In this document: one piece after another, positions 54,941-63,401 of the stretch
Layout of the letters: each line of letters opens with the position of its first letter
Position numbering within the stretch: position 1 is the stretch's first letter
From: Arthrobacter sp. StoSoilB22
Lineage (GTDB): Bacteria; Actinomycetota; Actinomycetes; Actinomycetales; Micrococcaceae
NCBI RefSeq assembly: GCF_019977315.1
Contig: NZ_AP024652.1
Coordinates: 2,914,001 to 2,978,000 of the forward strand
Reading direction: 5' to 3'
DNA: 64,000 bases
Notes under the pieces: generated by a model
Seen by the model: only the letters and a program-made list of their open reading frames with translations
Told to the model about the DNA's origin: nothing
Databases searched by the model: none
Position numbers and translations under genes: made by a program

Positions 54941-56173
54941 CTAGAAAGGTTCCGACGAGGCCTGCCGAGCCACCGTCGCTGCTGTTTGAATGCTGGATTC
55001 ATGACCGGCCATTCCGGCCTGCCGGGCCCTTAAGCACGCCTCGGGCAGGGCTTTCAAGAGCGCGTCCACATCCGCATCGGTGGAACTGTGCCCCAGCGTA
55101 AAGCGCTGGGCGCCGCGTGCAGTATCTTCATCCAGGCCCATTGCCAGGAGGACGTGCGAAGGCCGTGGCACCCCTGCCGTGCACGCCGAACCCGTGGAGG
55201 ATTCAACGCCTGCCAGGTCCAGGAGAAAGAGCAATGAGTCGCCTTCACAACCAGGGAAGGTGAAGTGGGCGTTCCCCGGCAGCCGCCCGTCCCCGGGAGC
55301 ACCCCTCAGCACCGCGCCCGGCACGGAATCGTGTACTCCGTTGATAAGGCGGTCGCGCAACAAACTGAGACGTTCTTTTTCAACGGGCAGGTTTGCAGTG
55401 ACAGCCTCCGCGGCTGCGGCAAAAGCGGCGATTGCGGGAGTGTCCAGTGTTCCCGAGCGCACATCGCGTTCCTGCCCGCCGCCGTGCTGCACCGGCGTCA
55501 GCTTCACGGCCCTTCCCAGGAAAAGTGCGCCGACCCCCACCGGACCACCAAGCTTGTGCCCCGAAACGGACATTGCAGAGAGTCCCGAGCCACGAAAGTC
55601 CACGGGAATCGATCCGAAAGCCTGGACGGCATCGGAGTGAACCGGGACTCCATGCGGTTTTGCCAGCTCCACAATCTCCGTCACCGGCTGGATGGTACCT
55701 ACTTCATTGTTGGCCCACATCACTGTGACCAAGGCAATTGATTCGGGATCGCGTTCGATTTCCTGCCGGACGACCTCCAGCCGAACAGCGCCGTCGCTGT
55801 CTACCGGAATCCACACAACGTCAGCACCTTCATGCCTTACAAGCCATTCGACGGTATCCATGACCGCATGGTGCTCGACGGCGGAGCAAAGGATGCGTGT
55901 ACGGCGCGGATTCTCGTCCCGCCTGGCCCAGAACAGACCCTTCACCGCCAGGTTGTCCGCTTCCGTCCCGCCTGAGGTGAAAATGACCTCGGATGGGTGT
56001 GCCCCGGCAGCCGCCGCCAGCGCCTCCCTGGCATCCTCCACCGCTCGCCTCGCGCGGCGGCCCGCACCGTGAAGCGACGAAGGATTACCGGTCCGCGCCA
56101 GCTCGCGCGTCATCACAGCGAGCGCTTCGGCCGACAGGGGCGTGGTTGCGGCGTGGTCAAGGTATACAGGCAC
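54941..56173 (-). CDS. iscS: Cysteine desulfurase (NifS/IscS family)
   Basis: This 410-residue PLP enzyme begins MPVYLDHAATTPL. It has FTSGGTEADNLAVKG, SVSGHKLGGPVGVGALF (the lysine near 205 binds PLP) and SSTGSACTAG with the catalytic cysteine near 330. These mark group I (IscS/NifS) enzymes. It takes sulfur from L-cysteine and passes it as a persulfide to partners such as MnmA, encoded nearby, and possibly to iron-sulfur assembly. It is convergent with the FAD reductase (3-base gap). The C-terminal tail is longer than in E. coli IscS, ending in QTAATVARQASSEPF. Confidence 0.92.
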   Translation of the reverse strand: MPVYLDHAATTPLSAEALAVMTRELARTGNPSSLHGAGRRARRAVEDAREALAAAAGAHPSEVIFTSGGTEADNLAVKGLFWARRDENPRRTRILCSAVEHHAVMDTVEWLVRHEGADVVWIPVDSDGAVRLEVVRQEIERDPESIALVTVMWANNEVGTIQPVTEIVELAKPHGVPVHSDAVQAFGSIPVDFRGSGLSAMSVSGHKLGGPVGVGALFLGRAVKLTPVQHGGGQERDVRSGTLDTPAIAAFAAAAEAVTANLPVEKERLSLLRDRLINGVHDSVPGAVLRGAPGDGRLPGNAHFTFPGCEGDSLLFLLDLAGVESSTGSACTAGVPRPSHVLLAMGLDEDTARGAQRFTLGHSSTDADVDALLKALPEACLRARQAGMAGHESSIQTAATVARQASSEPF

Positions 56174-56199
56174 CTTGTTATTCTACCGACGCCTGGCGT

Positions 56200-56883
56200 T
56201 CAGGATTCCTTACCAAGGGCATTGATGCGCGCACAGCAGCGTCCCGGACCATGGTCCGGATCCGGCACGATGATGCCGGCACTGAGTCCGGAGGCCGCAG
56301 CAGCACCGCTGAGGAACGCGCCGTTCATTGCGCACACCACTTCCGCGTGGTCCCGCGACAAGCGATGGAACGGACAGTTGAGCAGGCGGTATCCCCCGGC
56401 AGCGTCCGGCGAGGGGTCGTATCCGAGTTCCGAGAGTGCACCCAGGAAATGGCCAGGGCGTCCAACCTCGCGCCCTGCAGCTGCAGCGACATCGCGCATC
56501 GCTTCCAGCGCCGGCACACCGTCGGCCTGAGAGCGCGTGATCGCCGCGGCCATGAGGTGACCGGCGAGGTCGTAGTGCCGCTCAGGAACAGAGACGCCCA
56601 CCTCGTCCATGACGGGCCTGTAGAGCTTTGATGGCCGCCCCGACCCAGGCCCTGTCTTCTCAGGGGATTTCCTGAACTCAACCCGCAAGAGCCCTTCGCG
56701 GACCAAACGGTCCAAATGGAAGGAAGCCGAACTGCGGGGCAGCTCGAGTGCCAAGGCCGCCCCATCCCGGCTGACGGCCTCCCCTGCACTCAGAACGTAC
56801 TCATATAGCCTGCGGCGGTTTTCATCGCCCAAGGCAGCAACAGCAGTGATTTTCCGGATCCACGGGAGTTCGGACGTGCCCAT
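56200..56883 (-). CDS. SufR-like winged-helix regulator with C-terminal cysteine motif
   Basis: This 227-residue protein has an ArsR-like winged helix (residues 10-75, with LGDENRRRLYEYVLSAG and ALELPRSSASFHLDRLVREGLL). The C-terminal half carries C170, C184, C216 and C217. The spacing C-x13-C followed by a cysteine 32 positions later resembles the [4Fe-4S] ligands of SufR (C-x12-C-x27-C), which represses iron-sulfur assembly genes. That role suits its place beside a cysteine desulfurase gene. It has no ribosome site near the ATG. An AGATATATCT palindrome lies 8 bases upstream of the ATG, so autoregulation is likely. It could also be a MarR/ArsR-type metal regulator. Confidence 0.7.
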   Translation of the reverse strand: MGTSELPWIRKITAVAALGDENRRRLYEYVLSAGEAVSRDGAALALELPRSSASFHLDRLVREGLLRVEFRKSPEKTGPGSGRPSKLYRPVMDEVGVSVPERHYDLAGHLMAAAITRSQADGVPALEAMRDVAAAAGREVGRPGHFLGALSELGYDPSPDAAGGYRLLNCPFHRLSRDHAEVVCAMNGAFLSGAAAASGLSAGIIVPDPDHGPGRCCARINALGKES

Positions 56884-56890
56884 ACACCAA

Positions 56891-56914
56891 AGATATATCT
56901 AAAAATAAGAATCG
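56891..56914. promoter_or_regulatory. AT-rich palindrome and promoter region of the SufR-like regulator
   Basis: AGATATATCT (56891-56900) is a perfect 10-bp palindrome next to an A/T run ending in AGAATCG (56908-56914). The same AGAATCG occurs at 53683-53689 upstream of the FAD reductase. The A/T block probably contains the -10 box and a site for autoregulation. Confidence 0.35.
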
Positions 56915-56946
56915 TTGCTTTAGCGGAATAGCCAAGAAAGGCAGGG

Positions 56947-57618
56947 TCAGGACGGCGGTACCACAACGAGCTGGGCCACAGTTTCCGCACGGGCGGCGCT
57001 CAACGTTGCGTCGTCCGGGCACGACAGGGAAACATAGACGGAGGACGCGGGGGCGCTGAACAACCTGGCCAGGACCAAGGCAGGCTTACCGCCGGATGCG
57101 GCCGAAGACTCCAGGCTCAGGAACTCCACGCTACGCTGTGGTTTATCGGATCCTTCTCCCCAACGCAAAGTCGCCGGCTTCAGGCCGTCCAGCGCACCAA
57201 CGTTGAGGTAGGTGAACAATTCCTTGGTTGAGGCGACGTCGTCAGCGGCCACCACCAGCGGGCCCTGATTCACGCTCACGCGGACTGCGAGGGTGCAACC
57301 GTCAGCCTTCTTGTATCTGCTTTCGCCCTGCAGGCCGGAGTGCACCACCGACCAACCGGGAACCTCCTCCAACCGTGTGGAAACTGTCACGGGCTCCCCC
57401 GCAGCCAACGTGCTCCCTGCCGCAAGCGGCAAGTCCTTCGCAGCCACCGCGGCCGCGTCGTGTCCTGGAGTGATGGTGGGCGTCGCCAGCGTGGAGACCG
57501 ACGGCGACGACTTAGGCGCAGTAGGGTCAGGGACGTTGACGCTGCAGCCTGCCAGCAGGACACCGGCGGTTCCGAGGGCAGCCAAGCCGGCCAGTCGTCG
57601 TCGAACGTTGCTCGCCAC
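56947..57618 (-). CDS. Predicted secreted lipoprotein of unknown function
   Basis: This protein has 223 residues from a GTG at 57618, preceded by AAGGAG; an in-frame ATG at 57750 adds an unlikely peptide. A basic N terminus and hydrophobic segment end in the lipobox LLAGC (Cys near 25), followed by a threonine/proline-rich linker. The remaining domain (about 75-223) has two cysteines (KADGCTLAVRVS and SLSCPDDATL) that may form a disulfide, and a pattern like small actinobacterial PknH/LppX-type extracytoplasmic proteins. I do not recognise a family. It lies between the SufR-like gene and the lipid kinase, all on the minus strand but with long gaps. Confidence 0.7.
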   Translation of the reverse strand: MASNVRRRLAGLAALGTAGVLLAGCSVNVPDPTAPKSSPSVSTLATPTITPGHDAAAVAAKDLPLAAGSTLAAGEPVTVSTRLEEVPGWSVVHSGLQGESRYKKADGCTLAVRVSVNQGPLVVAADDVASTKELFTYLNVGALDGLKPATLRWGEGSDKPQRSVEFLSLESSAASGGKPALVLARLFSAPASSVYVSLSCPDDATLSAARAETVAQLVVVPPS

Positions 57619-57765
57619 TATGTCTCCTTGCCGTGCGCTCTCAAATATGGTGTGGGGACCGCGCCGATCGACCCGCCTGCCACCGCGATCGAGTCTAGCT
57701 GCCCGTCGCAGCGAGGCTGCGTCAGTACGGAAGCGCGCTTGAGGACTCACTCATAGACGGACGCA

Positions 57766-58653
57766 CTAGGCGAGAACCCGCAAACCAGCAGGAACCACCT
57801 CCACCTCCACCGGCAATGGGCCGATTCGTTCCCCGTCCGCATATGCCACCACCCCGTCAGCCTCCAAGCGCACTTTCCGGACGCGCATGATCTCCACGGC
57901 AGGATGGTTGGTGTGCTTTCCGGCGAAAACCTTGGGAAACACGCCCAGGAAACGGAGCCTGGACAGGGGCTTGACCACAAACATGTCCAACCACCCGTCA
58001 TCGGGCACCGCCTCAGGGGTGATCTTCATGCCCCCGCCAATGAACTGTCCGTTGGCCACTGAAATGAGCAGGGCAGGCTGGCTCCACAACACGCCATCGG
58101 CAGTCACGGTGTAGGTGATCCGGCGAAAAGAGCCCAGCTCCCGGAGCATAGCAAGGTTGTAGCGGCTCCTGCCGCGTGGCCAGCTCCACGAATTGGCGCG
58201 CTCGTTGACGGCTGCATCGAATCCGGCGGACAGGACGCCTGCGAAGTAGGTGGTCTCACCACCAGCGGTGACCCTTCCGGCGTCGATCCTCCGTCCGCCG
58301 GTCTCCAACGCAAGCAGTAGCCGACGGCACGCGGCCGCGGTGTCGTTCAACGGTAAAGCCAACAGCCGCGCCACATCATTGCCTGTCCCGGCGGGAACGA
58401 TGCCGAGAGGGAAGTCCAGCCCCACGAGCGCGTTGACGCCAAGGTGGACCATGCCATCGCCGCCCACCACTACCAACGCCTCCACCCCGGTTTCCAGCGT
58501 CCGGTCCACCGATCTGCGCAAAGCGTCATAGTTCTCCGCTTCAAGTACGACGACGTCCCATCCGGCGGCGCGGATGTACTCTGCGGCTTGGTGCCCGGCA
58601 CTGCGCCGACGACCAAAAGATGCCTCAGGATTAATGGCAACAGCGATCTTCAT
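57766..58653 (-). CDS. Diacylglycerol/lipid kinase family protein
   Basis: This protein has 295 residues from the ATG at 58653; GTG and ATG codons up to 58719 are possible but give a tail that does not fit the family. The N terminus reads MKIAVAINPEASFGRRRS, followed by VVVGGDGMVHLGVNALVGLD (the GGDGT-like nucleotide-binding motif; here GGDGM), then LGIVPAGTGNDVAR. The C-terminal beta domain carries ADGVLWSQPALLISVANGQFIGGGMKI and VVAYADGERIGPLPVEVEVVPAG. It would phosphorylate diacylglycerol, sphingosine-like or polyprenol lipids. Whether it acts on membrane diacylglycerol is not shown. Confidence 0.85.
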   Translation of the reverse strand: MKIAVAINPEASFGRRRSAGHQAAEYIRAAGWDVVVLEAENYDALRRSVDRTLETGVEALVVVGGDGMVHLGVNALVGLDFPLGIVPAGTGNDVARLLALPLNDTAAACRRLLLALETGGRRIDAGRVTAGGETTYFAGVLSAGFDAAVNERANSWSWPRGRSRYNLAMLRELGSFRRITYTVTADGVLWSQPALLISVANGQFIGGGMKITPEAVPDDGWLDMFVVKPLSRLRFLGVFPKVFAGKHTNHPAVEIMRVRKVRLEADGVVAYADGERIGPLPVEVEVVPAGLRVLA

Positions 58654-58815
58654 CGGCGCGATGGATGGGTTCTTCGCTGCCGGAGGATTCACAGCCTGAA
58701 TTATGCCAGCGGGAACCACACGCCACGTTACCGACGTTCACAGAGTGGCTGGATAAACTTGCCAGTACCGCACCTCTCCAGAGGCGCGACCACCATCATA
58801 GAGAAGGGCCCGTGC

Positions 58816-59760
58816 TTGGCCGAGGGCAGCAGTTCGCACTATCAGGTTCTCCGCATTTCCGTCACCGCTACGGACAAGGAGATCAAAGTGGCCTACCGCA
58901 AGGCTGCCCGGAAAGCCCACCCCGATCACGGCGGAGAAGCGGAGATGTTCCGGCGGGTGACCCTCGCATACGAAACTCTCATAGATCCCCAACGCAGGGC
59001 CGACTACGACCGAAGGTACGGCCGCGGTGCCTCCGATGTGAGCCAGCCTCGGGCGGGCGACTACACAGGCGCTGCGGCACCGGGGCCCTTCGCGACTGCA
59101 AACCTCAAACGACCCCAGGCCCAGCGCAACACTGCCGGCGATCCTGCAGTCTATGTTCCCCCCTTTGATGATCCCAACGAGGTTCCGCTCATCCCAGCGG
59201 CGGAAGCGGCCCAACAGGTTCACGGCCTCCCCCGCAAACGAGGCATCTTTGGCGCCGAAGCCCGCATCCAACGCGAAATGCGCACGGTCCAGCTCATCAG
59301 CCGGCAAGTCCTGCCCGCCATACCCGCAGCCAGGCTCATCAATGGGTTGCGCTCGCCGTCGGACAACAACCACATCGACCACGCCGTCCTGTCCGGCTAC
59401 AGATTGGCACTGATAGGTTCCATGCTGCTGCCCAAAGGGGCATACGCCTGGGACGGCCATTCGCTGCGCCATGGTGGTCGTTCGGTGGCTCCTCCACAGC
59501 TCGGCCATATCGTCCGGCATATGCAGGACCTCTTTCCGGAGCTCAATGTCACCGGATGGGTGGTCCTTCACAGTCCTGACGGAAATCTTCACGAACCTGT
59601 CATTGACCAATATGGCAAGGGACAATCGAGCAACACAGCTGTGGAGGTAGCCAACGCGGCGGGGCTGGTAAGGGGGCTGAAGCAGTTCCTCAGCTCCGGG
59701 CCGGCGCCGAACACCGTAGTCGTGCCGGTCCTGGCCAGGCTGATTCGCGGAATGCACTAG
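58816..59760 (+). CDS. DnaJ-domain protein with a NERD-like C-terminal region
   Basis: This protein has 314 residues from a TTG at 58816, seven bases after GAGAAGGG; no better ATG exists in this frame. The N-terminal J domain (residues 8-70) has the HPD motif at 35-37 (RKAHPDHGG). A linker of about 90 residues leads to a second domain (160-314) with HIDHAVLSGYRLALIGSMLL, YAWDG and SNTAVEVANAAGLVRGLKQFL, which resembles the nuclease-related NERD fold. I do not see a complete catalytic triad. J-domain proteins stimulate Hsp70 ATPases; the second domain could bind nucleic acid or a client. It lies between a divergent lipid kinase and trmL. Confidence 0.75.
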   Translation: MAEGSSSHYQVLRISVTATDKEIKVAYRKAARKAHPDHGGEAEMFRRVTLAYETLIDPQRRADYDRRYGRGASDVSQPRAGDYTGAAAPGPFATANLKRPQAQRNTAGDPAVYVPPFDDPNEVPLIPAAEAAQQVHGLPRKRGIFGAEARIQREMRTVQLISRQVLPAIPAARLINGLRSPSDNNHIDHAVLSGYRLALIGSMLLPKGAYAWDGHSLRHGGRSVAPPQLGHIVRHMQDLFPELNVTGWVVLHSPDGNLHEPVIDQYGKGQSSNTAVEVANAAGLVRGLKQFLSSGPAPNTVVVPVLARLIRGMH

Positions 59761-59819
59761 TCACAGCGGTGCCGTCTCTGGACGCGGCCCTAGCCGCACG
59801 GGCTGACTAAGATGGGACG

Positions 59820-60287
59820 GTGTTCCGCATCCTCTTCCATACTCCAGAAATCCCGGGCAATACGGGCAACGCCATCCGTTTGGCCGCCATTACGGGGGCC
59901 GAGCTTCACCTGGTGGAGCCACTCGGCTTTGATTTTTCCGACGCCAAGTTGCGTCGTGCCGGTCTCGATTACCACGATCTGGCCGTAGTTACTGTCCACA
60001 AAGACATCGACGCCGCCTGGGCTGCTCTCACCCCGGAACGGGTTTTCGCTTACACCTCCGACGGCGAGACCTCCTATACGGACATCAGCTACCGCGAAGG
60101 TGACGTCCTGATGTTCGGGCCCGAATCCGTGGGCTTGCCGGACTGGCTCAAGCAGGATCCACACGTAACCGCTCGTGTCCGCCTTCCCATGAAGCCTTCT
60201 CTGCGTTCGCTCAACCTGGCCAACGCTGCTTCAATCGCCGTGTTTGAAGCCTGGCGGCAGAACGGATTTGCCGGCGCCAAGATGTAG
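59820..60287 (+). CDS. trmL: tRNA (cytidine(34)-2'-O)-methyltransferase TrmL
   Basis: This 155-residue SPOUT-type enzyme starts at a GTG and has FHTPEIPGNTGNAIRLAAITGA near the N terminus, MFGPESVGLPDWL in motif 2, and LPMKPSLRSLNLANAASIAVFEAWRQ in motif 3, where the S-adenosylmethionine knot forms. It methylates the ribose of the wobble base in certain leucine tRNAs. The length is normal (TrmL is about 155). The gene runs into the region with the sigK promoter: the -35 box of that promoter starts two bases after the TAG stop. Confidence 0.93.
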   Translation: MFRILFHTPEIPGNTGNAIRLAAITGAELHLVEPLGFDFSDAKLRRAGLDYHDLAVVTVHKDIDAAWAALTPERVFAYTSDGETSYTDISYREGDVLMFGPESVGLPDWLKQDPHVTARVRLPMKPSLRSLNLANAASIAVFEAWRQNGFAGAKM

Positions 60288-60288
60288 C

Positions 60289-60315
60289 CCATCCAACGGC
60301 GTCCCGGCACCGAAT
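60289..60315 (+). promoter_or_regulatory. SigK-type promoter in front of sigK
   Basis: CCATCC (60289-60294), 15 bases, CCGAAT (60310-60315) reproduces the known mycobacterial SigK consensus CCATCC-N15-18-CCGAAT exactly. It lies 49 bases before the GTG of sigK, starting two bases after the trmL stop. It predicts positive autoregulation by SigK. The boxes are seen directly; the consensus is from published SigK work. Confidence 0.75.
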
Positions 60316-60364
60316 ACCTTGTGCAGGACAATTCCTGCCTTGGACATTCGTTGAGGGAGCCTAC

Positions 60365-61081
60365 GTGAGCGCGTTGCAGACCAGGGTGATGACGGCAAGT
60401 CAGAGCACCGCCGCGCCGCCGACGCGACCCCATGATGCTGCCGCTTTCAAACGGGACGACATATGCTGGACCGTGATGGACATCCCCAACAATCCCGGCC
60501 CCCCGGTCTTCGAAGCTACAGGCTCTTCGACTGATCTGAATTCGCAGCTTGCCCTCTTGCTCGAACTCGTGGCAGCAGGCGACCAGCAGGCATTCGCCGA
60601 GCTCTATCGCCTCACCTCCAGGCGTGTCTTCGGCATGGCCAGGCGCGTCCTGATAGACCCTGACCTCAGCGAGGACGCAACCCAGGAGGTTTATCTCCAG
60701 GTCTGGCAGGGAGCTGCAAAATTTGACCGCGCTGCAGGGACACCGCTGGCCTGGCTCATGACTATCGCACATCGGCGCGCCATTGACCGTGTCCGCGCCG
60801 TGCAAGCGGCAACTGACCGGGAAGCCAAGTACGGCGCAGCGAGCCAGGACCCGGACCGGGACCTGGTAACCGAGGAAGCCGACACCAACTTGGAAGCTGA
60901 AGCTGTCAGCCGATGCCTCGGTACCCTGACGGACACGCAGCGAGAATCCGTCAGGCTCGCGTACTACGGCGGGCTGACGTATCGGGAAGTCGCCGAGCAT
61001 CTCGGTGCCGCAGTCCCCACCATCAAGTCCCGCATCCGTGATGGACTACTGCGCCTGAAGACGTGCCTGGGGGTGGGTTGA
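60365..61081 (+). CDS. sigK: ECF RNA polymerase sigma factor SigK
   Basis: This 238-residue ECF sigma factor has a GTG start after GAGGGAG. About 60 polar residues precede region 2 (AELYRLTSRRVFGMARRVL, then DPDLSEDATQEVYLQVWQ) and the -10-reading part RAIDRVRAVQA. Region 4 has LTDTQRESVRLAYYGGLTYREVAEHL and TIKSRIRDGLLRLKTCL, which reads the -35 box. The RskA-type anti-sigma gene follows one base downstream, the standard sigK-rskA pair. A SigK-type promoter matches its upstream region exactly. It probably responds to envelope or redox stress through RskA cleavage. Confidence 0.92.
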   Translation: MSALQTRVMTASQSTAAPPTRPHDAAAFKRDDICWTVMDIPNNPGPPVFEATGSSTDLNSQLALLLELVAAGDQQAFAELYRLTSRRVFGMARRVLIDPDLSEDATQEVYLQVWQGAAKFDRAAGTPLAWLMTIAHRRAIDRVRAVQAATDREAKYGAASQDPDRDLVTEEADTNLEAEAVSRCLGTLTDTQRESVRLAYYGGLTYREVAEHLGAAVPTIKSRIRDGLLRLKTCLGVG

Positions 61082-61082
61082 A

Positions 61083-61916
61083 ATGAGTGAAAACACCAGT
61101 GGAGGCTTTATCCGCAGAATGTTTGCCAACGACATCGCTACAGACCTCGCCGAGGGTCGTGTCCTCGAACTCGCCGAACTCTACGCCCTGGACGCCGTGA
61201 GTGACGACGAACGGGCCATGATTGACCATTACATCAAGGACGCCCCCGAACGTCCTGAATTCCTGGAGCGGGTACGCGAAGCCCGCGAGACCCTTGCCGT
61301 GAGTTTTGCCCCGGAGGAAGAACCGCCTGCAGGTCTCTTCGACGATATCCTGGAGCGCATCACCAAGGATGCCGCCGCCCAGCCCTTCGCACAGCCGGTG
61401 GCTCCCTCAGTGGAAAGCCCCGCCGTCGATGACCTCGCTGCCGCCAGGATGAGGCGTGAGGAGCGTACGCGCGTTGGTGGCGCACGCCGGTGGATCGTGG
61501 GCGCCGCCGCCGCAGCCGTCATCGCACTCGGTGGCATCGGGGTGGGCGCCTACGTCTCTGCACAAAATGACCCGGTGAACCAAGTACTCCAGGCCCAGGA
61601 CGTCCAGAAGAAGTCTGCACCGGTTCCCGGCGGCGGTACAGCCACCATCTCCGCATCGTCGGCCAAGGATTCCTTTGTGGTGCTTATGGATGGCGTTTCG
61701 CCCGCACCGGAGGGCAAGGTCTACCAGTTATGGACCCTCCCCAAGGACGGCTCTGCCCCTGTACCGCAGGGCACCATGGATGCTGAGACACTCTCCAAAC
61801 CGGCGGTAGTGAAGGGCTTGTCCTCAGCGTCGTCCGTAGCCATCACGGTGGAACCCACGGGCGGCTCCAGCGCCCCCACCACGGATCCGGTGCTGGTGGT
61901 CGGGCTCAGCGCCTGA
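61083..61916 (+). CDS. rskA: Anti-sigma factor RskA
   Basis: This 277-residue protein has a cytoplasmic N-terminal anti-sigma domain (residues 1-90, with LAELYALDAVSDDERAMIDHYI), a linker, one membrane segment near 140-157 (WIVGAAAAAVIALGGIGVGA), and an extracytoplasmic RskA domain with VPGGGTATISASSAKDSFVVLM, GKVYQLWTLPKDGSAP and VAITVEPTGGS. It binds SigK until regulated proteolysis releases it. It has no zinc-binding HxxxCxxC motif, as expected for RskA-type proteins. The gap to sigK is one base. Confidence 0.9.
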   Translation: MSENTSGGFIRRMFANDIATDLAEGRVLELAELYALDAVSDDERAMIDHYIKDAPERPEFLERVREARETLAVSFAPEEEPPAGLFDDILERITKDAAAQPFAQPVAPSVESPAVDDLAAARMRREERTRVGGARRWIVGAAAAAVIALGGIGVGAYVSAQNDPVNQVLQAQDVQKKSAPVPGGGTATISASSAKDSFVVLMDGVSPAPEGKVYQLWTLPKDGSAPVPQGTMDAETLSKPAVVKGLSSASSVAITVEPTGGSSAPTTDPVLVVGLSA

Positions 61917-61932
61917 CTCTTGACGTTCCAAC

Positions 61933-61980
61933 GCCCGACGGCGGCCGCCCCACCCAGGGGACGGCCGCCGTCGGGCATTT
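61933..61980. terminator. Terminator between rskA and gntP
   Basis: Perfect 15-base arms (61933-61947 and 61962-61976) flank a 14-base loop and are followed by ATTTA. It lies 17 bases after the rskA stop and 22 bases after the convergent gntP stop, so it can serve both. Confidence 0.85.
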
Positions 61981-61997
61981 AGCAGTTGCTTCCGCAG

Positions 61998-63401
61998 CTA
62001 CAACACGAGCGATAAAAGCATGACGAACCCGAAGGCCACCACGGAGATCAGCGTCTCCATGACAGACCATGTCTTGAAGGTCTGCCCCACGGTAAGTCCG
62101 AACAACTCCTTGACCAACCAGAATCCAGCGTCGTTGACGTGGGACAGGAACAAGGAACCCGCACCGATGGCCAGGGCCAACAAAGCCGCGTGTGTGAGGC
62201 TCAGGCTGCTGGCAAGGGGTGCCACGATGCCGGCGGCCGTTACGGTGGCCACCGTTGCCGAGCCCGTGGCCAGCCGGAGCGCCACAGCCACGATGAAGCC
62301 CAGCACCAGAACTGACATGTTGGTGCCCTCGGCCCACTTCTTGACGGAGTCACCTACCCCGGCACCGATCAGGGTCTGCTTGAAACCGCCGCCCGCGCCA
62401 ACAATGAGGAGGATCCCCGCAATGGGTCCAAGGCTTTCACCCAGCTTGGCTGTGATCTTGCTGCCGGTGAACCCAACAGCGTATCCGAACGTCACCATGG
62501 CCAGAAGCACAGCCAACGTCATGGCCACCAAGGGCTGACCCACGAAGTCGAAGAAGGTCCGGAGGGCTGGTGCCGTCTCCGGGTCCGGCCAGATAATTCC
62601 ACCCACGGCCTTCAACAGCATGAGGACCACAGGGAAAATGATGGTCAGCAAAGTCACCAGGAACGAGGGCTGGCGTTTGACCGCGCTGAGGTCCACTGCA
62701 TGCTGCGTGTCGATCCCGCCGGCCACGGCGGGCGCGTCGACGGGTACCCAGCGGGCAGCAAGCCTGGAGAACAGCGGGCCGCAGATAATCACCGTGGGAA
62801 TGGCCACAAGAATGCCAAGTGCCAACGTTGTGCCAAGTTCGGCTTTGACTGCGCTGATCGCAATCAATGGCCCCGGGTGCGGCGGCACCAGCCCGTGAAG
62901 CACGGACAGGCCGGCCAGCGCCGGGATCGCGATGCGCATCAGCTTCATCTTGGAGCGCTGCGTTACCAGGACGATCACCGGAAGGAGCAGGACGAGCCCA
63001 ATTTCGAAGAACATGGGCAGGCCGATGATCACGGCCACCAAGGTCATCATCCAGACGAGCTTGTTCCCGCTGGCCTTGGCCAACAGGGTATCCACCACCC
63101 GGTTTGCGCCACCGGAATCGGCCAGCAATTTACCAAGCATTGCCCCGAGCGCAATGAGTAAGCCGACTTCCTTAAGGACACCCCCCACACCGTCCTCGAA
63201 GTTGGAGATGACCTTGCCAAGCTCGACGCCGGACGCCAGGCCCACAAAGGCCGAGCCCAGAACCAGCGCCAGGAACGGGTGAAGTTTGAGCTTTGCGATC
63301 AGCACCACAATCAGTGCAATGCCCAGTGCAGCCACCACAAGGAGTTGCGTGTCGTGGGCCGTCCATTCCTGTATCTGCGTCGCTGTATCGAGGACTTTCA
63401 C
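61998..63401 (-). CDS. gntP: Gluconate:H+ symporter, GntP family
   Basis: This 467-residue membrane protein has about 12 helices. It starts at a GTG overlapping the gntK stop (GTGA). Family elements include KLKLHPFLALVLGSAFVGL near the N terminus, HGLVPPHPGPLIAISAV in the middle, and ATGSATVATVTAAGIVAP and HVNDAGFWLVKELFGLTV near the end. GntP proteins import gluconate, which the coupled kinase gene would phosphorylate. The gntK-gntP pair is a normal operon for gluconate use. Confidence 0.93.
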   Translation of the reverse strand: MKVLDTATQIQEWTAHDTQLLVVAALGIALIVVLIAKLKLHPFLALVLGSAFVGLASGVELGKVISNFEDGVGGVLKEVGLLIALGAMLGKLLADSGGANRVVDTLLAKASGNKLVWMMTLVAVIIGLPMFFEIGLVLLLPVIVLVTQRSKMKLMRIAIPALAGLSVLHGLVPPHPGPLIAISAVKAELGTTLALGILVAIPTVIICGPLFSRLAARWVPVDAPAVAGGIDTQHAVDLSAVKRQPSFLVTLLTIIFPVVLMLLKAVGGIIWPDPETAPALRTFFDFVGQPLVAMTLAVLLAMVTFGYAVGFTGSKITAKLGESLGPIAGILLIVGAGGGFKQTLIGAGVGDSVKKWAEGTNMSVLVLGFIVAVALRLATGSATVATVTAAGIVAPLASSLSLTHAALLALAIGAGSLFLSHVNDAGFWLVKELFGLTVGQTFKTWSVMETLISVVAFGFVMLLSLVL

